From NCBI RefSeq assembly GCF_963662255.1, contig NC_085049.1:49856837-49920836 (forward strand): a stretch of DNA of 64,000 nucleotides, written 5' to 3'. Positions 1-12,400 of the stretch are shown here, piece by piece. The notes below the pieces were generated by a model that was given only the letters and a program-made list of their open reading frames with translations, made no database searches and was not told where the DNA came from. Both the position numbers and the translations under genes were made by a program. The DNA is from Cinclus cinclus. Lineage: Eukaryota; Chordata; Aves; Passeriformes; Cinclidae. How positions within the stretch are numbered: position 1 is the first letter of the stretch; each line of letters opens with the position of its first letter.

Positions 1-3000
1 TTTGGACTTATATTTGGCTCTGGGCATTTTAATTCTGACATCCTGACAAAATTTCAATACATATAATTATGCTCTGGCAAGCTGATTTCTACCTTTATAA
101 ATTTGTGCTTACACAGAACCTAGAAATTCTTCTCAGTCATGATGCCAAGAACTCTGCTGTCATCAAAGAATTGTATGTGCCTATTGCTCTGGAATTAATC
201 TACCTGAAAGATTGACGCATGGAAGAGGGCATTCACTTTTTCTTAGTGGATGAATGGTGTCTTAACTGCAAGTCATCTTTCACAGAAAGATGGAAGCACA
301 TTTTCAGATGTTGTCAGTATTGTGCTATGATATGTACTGTAGAGATACTTGTGGTAGCCTCTAATTTAGCAGTCTGGTTTCCACAGACTGACAAAATATG
401 CTCCATGGATGTGTTTATCAATACGATTTTCCTTAAAAAACTCAACAAACAAGCAGGAACCCCCCCCACCAAACTAGAACATGAGACACCCCGGTCTCCC
501 TGTCTGGAAAAAAATCCAAACAAGGACAAGAAAACTAAATGGTGAAAGTGAGGGTTGTATTTTTGGTGATATGTTCCAGACTTCTCTGTTTAGATTTTTA
601 AACAATGACAGAAAGGAAAATGCTTTTCTAATTTCAACAATAAAACTACTTTTTTTCTATTCAGTGACTAACTGTAAAGTGCTGAATAGAGCTGTGGGGA
701 AATTAAGTACTTTATCGGTATGAATTGTTCATTCTCTTCCATGGCAGAGATGTTTCAGACTGCTAAATAAATTTGAAGTGCAAAATTTGCAATGACTGAG
801 GCCGTTATGAATTGCTGTACTATTAGCAACTAGGCAACAACCATAGTAACTGCCATTCTCTGGTGGCTTTTCTTGAATCTAAACAAGAAATTTTTTTTTC
901 CTATTAAATGCATGCATACACAAACACCAGGATCAATATATTGTTTTTTAAATCTTTTTTTCCAAGGCAGGCACTCCATGAGTCATGTTTTTATATCACA
1001 GAGACACTATTGAGCTTGAAAGGCTTTAAATAGGATAGTGAATTTCTTCCAGATGGGCAGAAGCCAACCTGCCCTCCTGAACTCTGGGTAACTACCTGGG
1101 AAGTGTCTTGACATTTCTGGCCATACCTTAACCGTACTTTCAAGGAATGTGATGTATGGGATGTGTTGATCCAGAACCCTTAGAGAAAAGGCAGTAATTT
1201 TTATAGTAGTATGTTCTATTGTGCCTGACCTTAAGTAAGCTGAAAAAACTAGGATTGTAGAAAATCAGGCATTCAAATCAGTATTGGATTATATGACCTT
1301 TTCAGTGTAGTTTGTACTATTTTTACTATAGCTAGGATTTTTTAAAGAGTGTTTGTGTGTCTCTCTCTCTCTATGTGTGTATATATATATATATGTATAA
1401 AAAACTATAACTATTCTTTTTGTAAGTGTAATGTTAGAAATGTACATGTCACAGAGCTGGCGGCGCCTGTTCTTGTGACTGACATTCATAAGACTTGTAG
1501 TGACACCAGAATTGCTATGTTGCAGAGAACTATTTCACTGCTAGAGATGTTGCCTTCTGGTGTCACAGGGATACTATCAGTAGAAAATAAAATACCTCTG
1601 GCTAAATATTCGCTAGTTAGCAATGCAGGCAATATACTAGTAAAATCTGTAATGGTGCATTTATGATTTTATCTAAATAACTATGTTTGATCATTCTTTC
1701 TCTGTTATTAGGGGCAAACTTCATAAAATCTATGTTGATATGCCTGAATATATACCTCTCAGGCAGTTAAAGAAATCTGCGTTTGACCCTGTCAGAACTT
1801 TGAAGAAAGAAACAAGCATTTTGTTAGCTGAGGTTTCTCAGCTCTCCTCTGACAGATATGTATGTGAAGTGTCCCATATTTTCTCATGCCCATATCATTT
1901 ACTGAAGAAAGGGTGTTTAGTATGTATTCAAAACTCAACTAATGAAGCAATCCAGAATTTTGCAGCTTTAAATACAATTATTTTAGAAAGTTCTATTAGT
2001 GACTTGTATCAATATAATTTTATAGAACTTCTCCAGTGTTTCCAATAGTATTATGCACAGTTTGAAGAGAAAGCATTTTTATTCAGATTCTCATGATTGA
2101 AGTCCTTTGACTTTTATCTTTTTACAGAAACTGAAGATCTGTGTGTCTTATAATTCATCAGTCTATGCATATGTGAGTGTGTGTGGGTGTAAGAGAAAGA
2201 GAGACCTGTATTGCAGTTGCCTATATCATAGTATAGATACACAAATTTCAGACAGATATTTAATCTGTAGAAATGTTAAAAGTGCTGTTAACATATTTAT
2301 AGTACAGTATATAGTGTTTACTAAACCAAATGTTATTTTACTGAGGTGCTTGTATTATATAAAATGTATAGTCTGGATACCATGCCGAGCTGTATGTATT
2401 TGATGACAATAATATGCAGCCTTTTTTATCGGTTATCAGCATGCTATTAAGCTGAACTGTTTTCTGATTGTGTGGACAGTGATTATTTATCTGAAAACAA
2501 TGTATGAATGGAGAGCATGAGTTGTATTAGTTATATCTATTTTTCTTACTACTTCCCTCTTCTCACTTCAATTTAAGGTTGCCTTTGCCTCCTGGAGCAT
2601 TCTCAGGTCTTTGGGAAAATCAAGAAACATTTCAGAAGTTGTATTTCCAAAAATTTCCAGTAAGAACTATGAAATCAATTATTTAAACTTCTGGTAGTGC
2701 TTCAGAACTGAATGAAAATTGATTTAACCTGGGAAGCAGTTTATCATAAATTGTCATAATTTCATTGGAGATCTTTGATATATGTATATATAATCAAAAC
2801 CATTTCAAGATAAATCCTTTTTCACCTATTATTTCAGCTCTTAGGTATGCTTTTGTTTTTTTTTTAAGATCTGAAACAGAATAAGTAAATCATAAGCTTC
2901 TGAGCCAAAAAAGTAATTTCATGTCATTTAATCTAAGATATAAACCTTCAACCTTACACTAGTACAACTTCAAATACACTCCTCCTGTTGGCATACAGCC

Positions 3001-6000
3001 ATGCTAAGTTGATATCACTCCAAAATGCACACTTGTCCATTGTGCATCTGAATACACTGGAGGCTCTTTGCTGCATTGGTTATGTTTCCTTGTCAGCTGA
3101 ACTATGCAAGTGTTGGCCTACTTCTTTTCTTGTAGAAATAGGTAGATTGGCCCTATACAAATGTTCAAAATGGAAGATTTGGCTCAGTGAAAGTAAATGA
3201 GTGAATTGGTAACGCAAATTATTTTCAGCGTGCAGTTGCATTGTGATGACAGTGTATGTTTGGATACAGCAAACAGGAGTATCCTTAGGAGCAATTTGTC
3301 AGCTGTCATTATATTGCAGCAATTCCATTCTCCTTGTGTAAATCCAGACAACATCTGACTCCAAGCTGTTGGGGATCAAAGTAAGTGGAGTTGGAAAAAA
3401 GTCAGGGTTTAATAAAGACAAGCTGCTTTCTGGAAAGGGAGATGCACAGGATAATATGATACAAAAATGGTGACAAATATTACAGAATTAAATCGTTCAA
3501 GCACCAAAAGAATATATAATTTGAAACAGGTCTGGTTGGTTTTTTATTTATTTTTGGGTTTCATGGTAAATTATCATGAAACTCTGGTAGTTTCATGTAC
3601 TAGTACTCTGACTTTATTTCTCATTGTGTTGTATTTAGGGATATTATGATACTATGGATGCTGGTTATATGGATGAAGATGGCTATCTATATGTCCTGTC
3701 TCGAGCTGATGATGTGATCAATGTTGCTGGACACAGAATTTCAGCAGGTGCGATTGAAGAGGTTAGCACTGTCTGACAACAAAATAGAAGAGTGAAAGAT
3801 GAATAAAGCAAGCTGAGACTGAAAATCCCACCTTTCATCACATCTTACATCTCAAAAACTTGCACAGAAAGATCTTTCCTTTTCTTTCTGTTTTGTTTGC
3901 ATTTTCATTGGTATTTCTAACCAAAACATTTCCTATTTCAGGTTCTTCCTTTTAAGATACTTTCCAGAAACAACAAATCTAGTCAATAATATGCAGTTTG
4001 TAAGGCAGGCATCTTTTGGTATTTGAAGGTGGAGTTAGGGGGTATGGTGGGAAGCGTAGCTTTTAGTTCCAATAACACATTTATTTGGGAATACATTAGG
4101 ATAGTGTAGTGTCAGACAGGCAGTTTCACCAGCTACTGTAGTTACTTAGGAGTAGAAACTTTTTTACCTAAAATACTATGCTCAGTGTTGGCTGACTACT
4201 TTCTTTTTTTTCAGAGGTTCACGTTCAGTGCTTTTTTTTGATTGAAAGACTTCAGAGTTTGACAGCTTTTTTTCTCTTACTGTATGAGCAGTGCTAAATG
4301 AACAATTACAATTTCTTAAAAAACCCCTGTTAGATTGAAAGTCATTAATGTAATACCCATGCTACTCAAAAAAGTTGAAAATAGCAAAGTTCATAATCAT
4401 ATCTGAATTCCATATCATTATTCACTCACCTTTCTGGAGTCACTGATTGATTGCCAATTACAAATTTCCCTGATGACATTGCAGTTGCTTATTCAGGGAG
4501 TATAGGAAAAGGTGTGCTGGGCAAGAGAAAAGTATGCTTTTAAGAACTCTGAACTTAACTGTTCACTGAACCAGAAACTAATCTGTGAGTCATTTTTTGG
4601 TTTATAATGTCTCTTATTCTAGTGACTATTTTATTTTGAAGGCTAGAAGACTTAGAAGAAAATAGAAGAAATTCTGATTCCACAGAAGTGAACAAGTTCA
4701 CATAAAATAAACATTAATCCATCAAGGGAGCTGAAACAGCTGCTGCCCTGACTTGGGTCTATGGAGATATAAAGGTGCTTTCAGTCTGCTTAAACCTCTT
4801 CCACTTAGAAGTAGTTTTTTATGTTCCCTTACTAAAGCACAGCAGGAATCTCATCCCCACCCCTTACTGCTCTACTGCGCATGGGCCGAGCTGGGCATTT
4901 TCTTTGCTTCAGCCTGAATCTGAAGCTGTTGTAATGAATTATGAATTGAATCACCTCTTCTGCTGTATTACCTTTGGATCCATCATACTGAGCTCAGCAT
5001 CTCTGTTTTTCTCCCCGCTAGTTAGGTCTTTCCCCTAGAAACATAATGTTTCATCACTGTGACATTCTAGAAGCTTTTCACAACAAAGCTAAAAACCAAG
5101 AGTGATTTTAGTGCATGCACAGCAAATTGCTAGCTACATGGGAAAGTGTTAAGGAGGACCACAATTAGCTCCTCAGTAAGATCAGTAGATACAGAATTAG
5201 AGATCAATTGAATCACTATGTAATTGTTGAGCAAGTAAGTTATCTATATTTACTTTATAGCTGCATTACAAGTTTATCAAGCTTTTCCTTAGTGCTTTGA
5301 CTAAGTGTTTTAGCTCTGTTGTGTTCCACACAATTAGTTTCTCTGTGTCATATATCTGTTAATACTATTGGAGCTCCATGTTTACTGCAATGCAGTAGAT
5401 GTTGCAATTTACCTGGCTAATCAGTGAATGGTGGCCTCATCTTGATCCACCCCTCTCTTTGGTCTGTAAATCTGTGGTGTCCTTTCTTGCCCCTTCCTGG
5501 AAAAAAACCCAAAAAAACCAACAAAAAACTCCCAAACAAACAAACAATAACAACAAGAAAAAACAAACAAAACCCCAGCTGAATCACATTTTGACTATTT
5601 GAGGCAACAGACTTGAAACTGAGAACTGAGGAATTTATCTTGAGAAATCCCTTTCCCCTTATCATGATGTTTCTGGCTTTTTGACAAAGGCATGTCAAAA
5701 GCATTTATCCAGTCAAAAGACTGAAGAAAAATCCTACAATAACTACACTATTCCAGATAAGCATAAGACTTAGGAATAAGCGATAGACTGGAATGACAAA
5801 AGCAAGGTACAGCAAAACAATCTGGCAACATTTAAGTCTCCACCTTAGGAGTCCTTTTGATGCCTGGTAGGTAATTATGATATTTGGCCAGTTTACTGTA
5901 GATTTTTTTCTTTGTTCCTGTGGAAAACAGTATTTACTGTGGTTGTAGACTTAATAGTCTACTTTCCCATAATTCATTATCTTTTTCTTTCCTGATTTTA

Positions 6001-9000
6001 TTGGGGCTTTTTTGGTTATATATGCCTCTCAGGTTTCTGTGGCCATCATCAAGAAGTTAGAGCAGGAAAAAATGGGTATTTATAGCAGGAAAGGGAATGC
6101 ATTACTGAGGCTCTAGCCTGTAAGTGACCAAAATGCATTAAGTGTATGTGATGCCTTGAAACCCTGAAGGGATTTGGACTTGTATAAAATTAATTCCTAT
6201 ATGATTTGTTAGTGTGGATACAATGACTTTTGGATAAAGAAGGCTGCCTGTGAATTCAAATGCATTTGTGTATATTCAGCTTTTTGAGGCTGGCTCTTCT
6301 GCCCTTCTAATACTGGTATAAGCCTGGTGCACTACTCTATACGTAGCTTGTGCACATCCTATCTAATTCCTGTGAAAAATAATCCCGTTTCAAAAAGCTG
6401 TGCATTAATGGTCATACTTCTGTATTTTGATAGAGCATGCATCTACTGTTAGGTAAGTGTTTTGCATTTGCCTTTTTTTCTGGCATAGGACATTTCGAGG
6501 ATCATATTTGTGAAATGAGTATAACTTTTGACAAAGTGTGCTAGAAACACATTGAGCAGTTTTCTTTTGCTAAAAACTACTTGGTGTGTGCTGTACTGAC
6601 CTTGACACATGGAGTCAGTTTCTCCTTCCCGTTTTGACTATAAAGGCTAAGGATAGTGAAATCTGTTTTAAAAATGGGTTATCATAGACCTTTTGAATTG
6701 TTCCTTCCCCCAGGTCATATAAGAGCCTTAATCGGAACAACAGTGATTCAGCTTTCCATTCTTTCACTTTTTTTCCCTGTCTTCTCAGTACTTTTCTAGA
6801 TTTTCTCATTCTCACATGATTGTATGAGTAGCCAATGCAAATGTGGTATTCCTACTTAATAAAAACAACCAAAAAGTGTCTGTATTCCTAAAACCCACTG
6901 CCTTTGATTTTGGCAACATAGTAGGTGAAGTTCAGTTATTAGAAGGCACATAGCCTTTGTATGCACAGATAAATTACAAGCACAATCACATTATGTGGCT
7001 TCTGTGTAGGGTCAGGTTAGGTCCTCCTTGTTGAGACAAGAGCACTGAAAAGTGGTGAAAGAACTGTTGACAGCAAAATGCCCCAAGGCACTTTGAAAAG
7101 AGACAGTTGCTTTGGAAGAGGATTCACAACTGTTGACATCTTAAGGCCAGCTTTGTCCCAGACTTGGTGACATACATCTTGGTATGTACTGAGACATCTC
7201 CGTGGCTGTTTTCCTGGAAGTGAGTACCTCAGCTGGCTAATTGCAAGCTTACTTTCTTTTTCCTAAAAAAGAGTTTGATATATTTTATCAATGTGATGTG
7301 TAAACATGTAGTAGGAAGGAAGGATGCTCTGGTTTAATTCCGTTTTTTTGTCTCAGGAGGTTGACCCCTAATGTTTCCAAGAGAGTGAGCTGAGCTAGGC
7401 TGGCTGCAATCTGAGGCTGGGCATGTATTTGGCCTTGGTTGAAACTATGCTTTTACAGCAGCAAAGAATGAAAAAGTAGAGTCAGAGAAAATGAACCAAT
7501 ACAACTTTGTAAGTCTGTAGTAGGAGTTTTTCTGTGGTTTTGGTCCTTACTCCCTGCATTTAAGTCCCATGTTAATCATAATGTTAAACAAATGTTTGTT
7601 CCAGCAGAGATGTCACTAACAAAAGCAAAGACATGATAACTCTCACAAAGCTGTAAGGAAATTACCTATGGTTTGTTAAATATTTCTATTTCATGCTGCT
7701 AAAGTTTTTGTTTCTTCTGTGTGTTTGAAAAGCATGTGTGAGTATATATGAAAATATATACACATGTACATCTTCAACACATGTAATTGGAATCCTGATG
7801 TGTACTGACCTTTTGCTGTCAAAATGTAAGAGAAAGACTATGTTTTTTGCTCATACCATACCATTTTTTTCAGTGAAATGTTATCTGTTATTAGTTCAGT
7901 TTAGTATTCTTTTCCATCCCTCAGTGTATTCTCTTCCATCCCGCTGTGGCAGACTGTGCTGTTGTGGGCCAGGAGGATCCTTTAAAAGGACATGTTCCAT
8001 TTGCACTGTGTGTACTGAGACAAGGTGAGAACTCACTGATAACTGATGTCACTAACACTTGCAAAAGTCTCAGAAAAGATAAAGGATTCTACCTTCTTCA
8101 CTAGGTATAAAGACACAAGACAGTAAGATTTTGGAAGAGATTGTTGAGCGAGTTCGGACTAACATTGGTCCAGTAGCAGCTTTCCAGAAGGCAATGTTTG
8201 TGAGACAGCTACCAAAAACACGCTCTGGCAAGATTCCACGTTCTGCTCTTTCTGCACTCATCAGTGGAAAGCCATACAAGGTAAGTTAGAGATGTTTGTT
8301 TCATTGAATTAGGCACACATGCAGATCCAAAGGCACAACATGATGGTTTTGATCCTCTTGACTGCTCTGCAACTTTTCTGTGACTTCAGGTTGTACTTCA
8401 TATTTTACTTCTATTGCAGATTATCCAAAATAGTTTCATGTTTCAGTGCTTTACAGATGCTTTTTTCTTGGTTGCTTTTGAAGTATAAATTTAGAAGAAT
8501 CTCTGAATGAACTTCTTATCTTCTATCACATGCTACTGTATTCTTCCTTTTCAGATAACACCAACAATTGAAGATGCTAATGTGTTTAAACACATTGAAG
8601 AACTGCTAAAGAAAAAATAAATGAGATAATACATAATAACAAGAATTTCAAATTTTCAAGTATACAAAGAGGCTTTTTTTTTGGTTTGTTTGTTAAGAAT
8701 ACCACATTTTAAAAACAAGTAATGATTTTGGACTGAATGTTTTTACTGCATAAATGTTACTGTGTTTATCATTTTGCCACAGCCACTGACACACAGTAAA
8801 GTCTCCGCATGTTATCAATATATGCTGGTTATTAATCTGGCTAAGAATTGCAAATGTAGCTCATTAATTGCTGTAGTCATTAAGAGAAGGTGTCATTGGG
8901 TTATCCATCTTATGTGGTGTCATCTGTTATTTTATAATGTGACCAGTAACTTTTGTTTGGCTAAAGCAGCTTACAAAAGGTAAAACATGAACAAAGGACA

Positions 9001-9325
9001 GCAAAAAAGGAATTTGATTGTGAAAACTGTTGCAGACATAAATTCTTCTTACTTGTAAATTACAAGCTCTTGTCTTTTTGATTTTCCTAAAATTAAAAAT
9101 TTTAATATTAGTTCTCTTGATTCTGTTTTCTTTTTTATTCCCCTAAGTCTTTCTGCTATAAATTAGATCGCTATAATTTTTACTCAGTAATTTTCTGAAG
9201 AGTATTCTTTGTAAAATGATAAATAATTTCTGACTTTCAGATCTGTGAAAATCTTGATTTTTCCACAGTAATAGTCAGAAAACCCCATGTAAATGAAAAA
9301 TTAAATAAAGGCAGGCATTTACCCT
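1..9325 (+). CDS. ACSS3: ACSS3 gene, 3' part (spliced; last five coding exons and 3'UTR)
   Basis: Acyl-CoA synthetase short-chain family member 3, a mitochondrial enzyme that activates propionate (and acetate less well) to the CoA thioester through an acyl-AMP intermediate. The coding join in the window is 2578-2659, 3639-3761, 7925-8024, 8105-8280, 8555-8620: 547 nt, of which the first base finishes a codon begun upstream. The frame is continuous across all four internal junctions and every intron obeys GT-AG. The 181 residues cover the end of the large adenylate-forming domain (acyl-AMP ribose-binding Asp in DTMDAG), the hinge and ADD-INVAGHR region, and the C-terminal lid with the PKTRSGK catalytic loop. 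The N-terminal two thirds, including the mitochondrial targeting peptide and the P-loop, lie upstream of the window. Identification rests on close agreement with what I know of vertebrate ACSS3. The tail-to-tail PPFIA2 neighbour supports it. Confidence 0.93.
1353..1399. repeat. Compound dinucleotide microsatellite (GT, CT, GT, AT)
   Basis: Runs of GT, then CT, then GT, then about nine AT units follow each other directly inside the ACSS3 intron. Confidence 0.9.
1500..1566. repeat. 12-bp perfect inverted repeat, 43-nt loop
   Basis: GTGACACCAGAA at 1500-1511 is the exact reverse complement of TTCTGGTGTCAC at 1555-1566. The arms do not extend further. The sequence lies in an ACSS3 intron and its function is unknown. 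Confidence 0.6.
2578..2659 (+). CDS. ACSS3: ACSS3 coding exon (first in window)
   Basis: The exon starts with one base, G, that completes a Lys codon. It then reads LPLPPGAFSGLWENQETF and on to LYFQKFP, ending on a complete Pro codon before the donor GTAAGA. The acceptor is a C/T-rich tract ending TTTAAG. In the enzyme this is the surface segment after the conserved LGNIVVK strand, close to the acyl-binding side of the large domain. The next exon opens with Gly, giving the family FPGYY junction. Confidence 0.9.
2660..3638 (+). other. ACSS3: ACSS3 intron
   Basis: GTAAGA donor and TTTAG acceptor. Nothing recognisable lies inside. An open frame at 2988-3200 looks random. Confidence 0.8.
3639..3761 (+). 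CDS. ACSS3: ACSS3 coding exon with adenylation core motifs
   Basis: This exon is 41 codons, phase 0 at both ends. It reads GYYDTMDAGYMDEDGYLYVL, then SRADDVINVAGHRISAGAIEE. DTMDAG carries the Asp that in adenylate-forming enzymes binds the AMP ribose hydroxyls. SR-DD-INVAGHRIS is the hinge region, where the Asp marks the pivot between the two catalytic conformations and the Arg and His contact the nucleotide. The donor GTTAGC (3762) is a weak match to consensus. Confidence 0.95.
3762..7924 (+). other. ACSS3: ACSS3 intron, 4.2 kb
   Basis: The donor is GTTAGC and the acceptor CCCTCAG. The intron contains an A-rich low-complexity tract at 5500-5577. No exon, RNA gene or recognisable mobile element was seen. 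Confidence 0.8.
5500..5577. repeat. A-rich low-complexity tract
   Basis: A series of short A runs is broken by single C, G or T bases (AAAAAACC, CAAACAAACAA, AACAACAAG). No element body was recognised next to it. Confidence 0.75.
7925..8024 (+). CDS. ACSS3: ACSS3 coding exon
   Basis: The exon starts on a complete codon (TGT, Cys) after CCCTCAG. It reads CILFHPAVADCAVVGQEDPL, then KGHVPFALCVLRQ, and ends with one base (G) before GTGAGA. This is the beta-strand and loop block at the start of the C-terminal lid, with the family's VADCAVVG-DPLKGH pattern. The frame passes to 8105 as G+GT (Gly). Confidence 0.94.
8025..8104 (+). other. ACSS3: Very short (80-nt) ACSS3 intron
   Basis: Donor GTGAGA and acceptor TTCACTAG. 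A good branch-point candidate, TCACTAAC, lies near the middle of the intron. The rest of this gene's introns in the window run from about 0.27 to 4 kb. Confidence 0.92.
8105..8280 (+). CDS. ACSS3: ACSS3 coding exon with catalytic lysine loop
   Basis: This exon encodes IKTQDSKILEEIVERVRTNI and continues to the A10-type motif QLPKTRSGKIPRSAL. The Lys of SGK is the residue that in this superfamily catalyses adenylation and is switched off by acylation in bacterial acetyl-CoA synthetases. The exon begins with two bases (GT) completing Gly and ends on a complete Lys codon before a perfect GTAAGT donor. Confidence 0.96.
8281..8554 (+). other. ACSS3: ACSS3 last intron
   Basis: A 274-nt intron with GTAAGT donor and CCTTTTCAG acceptor. 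Nothing else was seen in it. Confidence 0.9.
8555..8620 (+). CDS. ACSS3: ACSS3 terminal coding exon and stop
   Basis: The exon is 21 codons plus TAA: ITPTIEDANVFKHIEELLKK and one further Lys. The pattern I-TIED..IF.H-EE-L matches the C-terminal helix known for vertebrate ACSS3. The frame is phase 0 from the previous exon. Confidence 0.93.
   Translation: MTPTIEDANVFKHIEELLKKK
8621..9325 (+). other. ACSS3: ACSS3 3'UTR
   Basis: Non-coding sequence runs from the stop codon to the probable cleavage site just after the AATAAA at 9304-9309. An ATTAAA at 9092-9097 is a possible weaker alternative. The 3' end is inferred and not directly shown. Confidence 0.7.
9304..9309 (+). terminator. ACSS3: Polyadenylation signal AATAAA of ACSS3
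   Basis: A canonical hexamer lies 0.7 kb after the stop. About 30-40 nt later comes a GT-rich stretch (TGGTTGTGTTTGGTG) and then a long T tract, which is the usual downstream element layout. Confidence 0.8.
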
Positions 9326-9339
9326 TTCCATTTTCTGGT

Positions 9340-9418
9340 TGTGTTTGGTGTTTTTTTTTTTTTTTTTTTGTTTTTTTTTGTTTTTTTTTGTTTTGTTTTT
9401 TGTGTGTGTGTGTGGTTT
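9340..9418. repeat. T-rich / GT low-complexity tract
   Basis: About twenty T, then blocks of nine T separated by G, then a (GT)n run. It overlaps the downstream element of the ACSS3 poly(A) site. Confidence 0.85.
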
Positions 9419-12400
9419 GTCTGCCTAATGATAAGGACAATCAGAATATGCTTTTGCTGCCATAATTAAACATTTTAGGCTGAGATACATATACCCAAGA
9501 AATTTAGCAAATATGGATACTAAGCAAACCATTCTGGACTTTGCAGGCCAGTTCAGACTTGTTGCATGGTTCTCAAAAGCCAAGGGATGGTGTATTCATT
9601 ACTTTTTACATACATTACTTCTCAAACTGTAGGTATTTGAAGAATAAATGTAAAAGTCCTTTTAAAAAGAGATGCTCTCAGAAAAGTATAAAAGCAGAGA
9701 AGTTACTCAAACTCAGCAGTGCTTGTCAGAGAAAGAAGCAGCAAGTAACAGACAAATTCAGATGATGTTGTTGTAGAAAAAAGATCCTCAAAAGGGTCCA
9801 GAAATACTATTATGTAGTGGTGGATAGAGTTAAGGATGATATCCCTGTAAAGTGATGAAATAAACCAATAGATTGATGTAGGAACTAAAAGGTGGTAGGT
9901 TCCACTTAACATGAGCCATACCCTGGTGGTGCCTTGTGCCTGTGACACTTTTGTGTAGCTGGTGAGCTCTGCCGGTTACATAAGAACTAGATAAACTGTC
10001 CATGTGTTTTTTGACTAGGGACTACAAACAGCTGGGCCAGTCATGTAGAGCCAGGTCATACAGTCATGCTAAAACAGCCCAGTTTGAGCCTGTGCTGTCC
10101 TTGGTCCTTGCTGAATCATTGCGTAAGGTACGCCCCTCCCTCTCAGCCATTCACTTCAGTTGAAAATCACAATCCAAACACAGAATAAAACATGCAAAGA
10201 CTGAGTAAAGGCTAATGATGCTTTATGGTAGATATGCTAAATATACAGGTCGGAGATTTAAAAGTGGGAATAATTTTGCTCTCCAGAGATGTCCTTGTAA
10301 CTTCCGTGAACTACTTCTTACAGAAGTGGCATTTAGTTTAAGGTACTATTTTCTTCTGGATGAATTATTCAAGTACAAAGGCTTTAACAAGAGGCCCATG
10401 CCAAATAATGGACTCACTTGCAGAGACTTTTTTCCTTTTCACAATGCTACAACTTAGCAACCTGTGCTGAACAGTACAGAGCAAGAGGGAATTCTTGGGA
10501 GTTGTCAATGGTGTTTTGTTTTTTTTTTTAATCAGTGAGACACTACAAGGGTCTTACCACAGAAACTGTGGCACATTCACAAGGTGTGTAGTTGCTACTT
10601 TCACAATTGAAGGTAAGATATTGTTGTGTATGTTTGCTGTCGTTACCTTGGCTGCAGCCATCCTGTAATTGCAAGAGCAGGGGAGGGGAATAAATTAGTG
10701 AGAGCAAAAACTCTGTAGAAGAGATTGTGCAATGCATGTAGGAGAGGAGAATTGATTTCCCAGGTCTTGCATAATTCTCCCAGTGAGAGCTCATGCTCCT
10801 ACACCATTTTCTTCATTTGTAAGGAAAAGTAAACTGCTTTCTGGTTTGGGTCTCTTCTTTCAAGGAGGTGAAAAAAAGCCCAAAAAACCCCCAACAGCAT
10901 TAGTAATAGATATTTAGGCATGCACTTACCTTTCTGAAGGGCTATGTGCTCACATTAATATTAACAAGAAACAATTATCTTTCCTCTGAACTGTTTGTGA
11001 AGAGCTTCAATAGGTAACATTCTTAAGGTGTTTCCATGACAAAAATATTTGTAATACCTTCTGTTTTTTGAGGAAGCCTGAATGGTTTGTGTTTTTTCTA
11101 ATGTTCTCTTTTTAACAAAAAAATCTTGTGGGTTTTTTTTTTTCTTTCTCTCTATTTTCGTAGGAGTCATTTCAGATCAAGACTTGTACACTGGTAAAGC
11201 AGAGAATTCCAGAAATGCCAAATGTCTCATGCATCAATATTCAGAAAACCCAGACAAAGCAAGGCACCTTATTGCAGGAATGCAGTATGGGGAAATTATT
11301 GTTTCATGCCATTACTTTTGCTTTCCAGAGGAGCCTTTTGCAGTAATTTTCTTAATTTTGTTTTTAGAGAGAAGCAGCAAGTGGGTAGATTTGAATGGTC
11401 AGTGAGTTACTGAATTTTAGCCGGAAGAGGCAGGTGTAGTAGTTATTCTCAGTATACTGAAAGGGTTGAAGCCAAATAGGCAACATTTAGCATAACCACA
11501 GTTTCTAGGTGTAGAGGGAAGAGCTTCCCCTTGTGTGAGGAAAACAGGGATGAATTAGCAGACTTGATATGTTATCTTTAAATCAAAACTGAAGTCACAA
11601 TAATACTATTTTAAATTATTTTGGTTTTTTTTCTTCCACTGTGAAATATATAATTTGTGTGCTCTATTCATGGGGCAGGACAACTTCCGCACTGCTGATA
11701 AAATCTGGCTCATTTTTTTTCCCCAACACACTTAATTCCTCTTCACCCCCTGAGTTTTAGTGTGGGCTGCAAAAGGAATTCTGTGAAACAAGAGCTGGTG
11801 TTTATGAGAGAACGTGTATTGACATGATATTTGCATTGCTTTACTTTGCAACATTCTGCACTAAAATAATCCAAAAGGAGACTGACGGAGGAGAAGGTTG
11901 TTGGTCAAGTCCAAGGAACTGTGCGTACAAGAGCCCTGACTTTTCTTCAATTGTGTGCTATAACCCTGCCGGCACTTTGCACCCATCAGTAAGATCTGTG
12001 CTCCCTCTCGTGGCAGATTCTCACCAGTAACATCCCTGTTAGTGCCAAAACGTGCTTATACTTAGCTGTGAGAAGCATCTGGTTTCCAAACTTAATGCTA
12101 CTACGTACCAAACTTAATAGACTTATGAACACAAATAGCACTGAATTCTCTTTTTTATTGACATTGGGGGAGAAAAATCTTTCACCATCTGATTGACCGA
12201 AGTTTGCCAAATAAAAATAGACAAAACAAATGTTTATGTACGTGCAAACATTGCAGATCAAACTGCTAAAAGAAATAACTAAAAGACAGGTCTTGAGCTA
12301 AGATCAAGCAGCAGAAAAATAGCAAATAGGTAAATGACTATTAAGTAGGTCTTACTTTGAAACTTCCCATTTAAACAAAGAATAAACAACAATAACACCA

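Larger units (their letters stand above)
1..2577 (+). other. ACSS3: ACSS3 intron (3' part)
   Basis: This is non-coding sequence leading to the acceptor AAG just before 2578. I looked for the preceding ACSS3 exon (LGNIVV-type ending) and did not find it, so it lies outside the window. The stretch holds a mixed dinucleotide repeat (1353-1399) and a 12-bp inverted repeat (1500-1511 with 1555-1566). An open frame at 1683-2048 has no recognisable homology and is probably chance. Confidence 0.75.
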
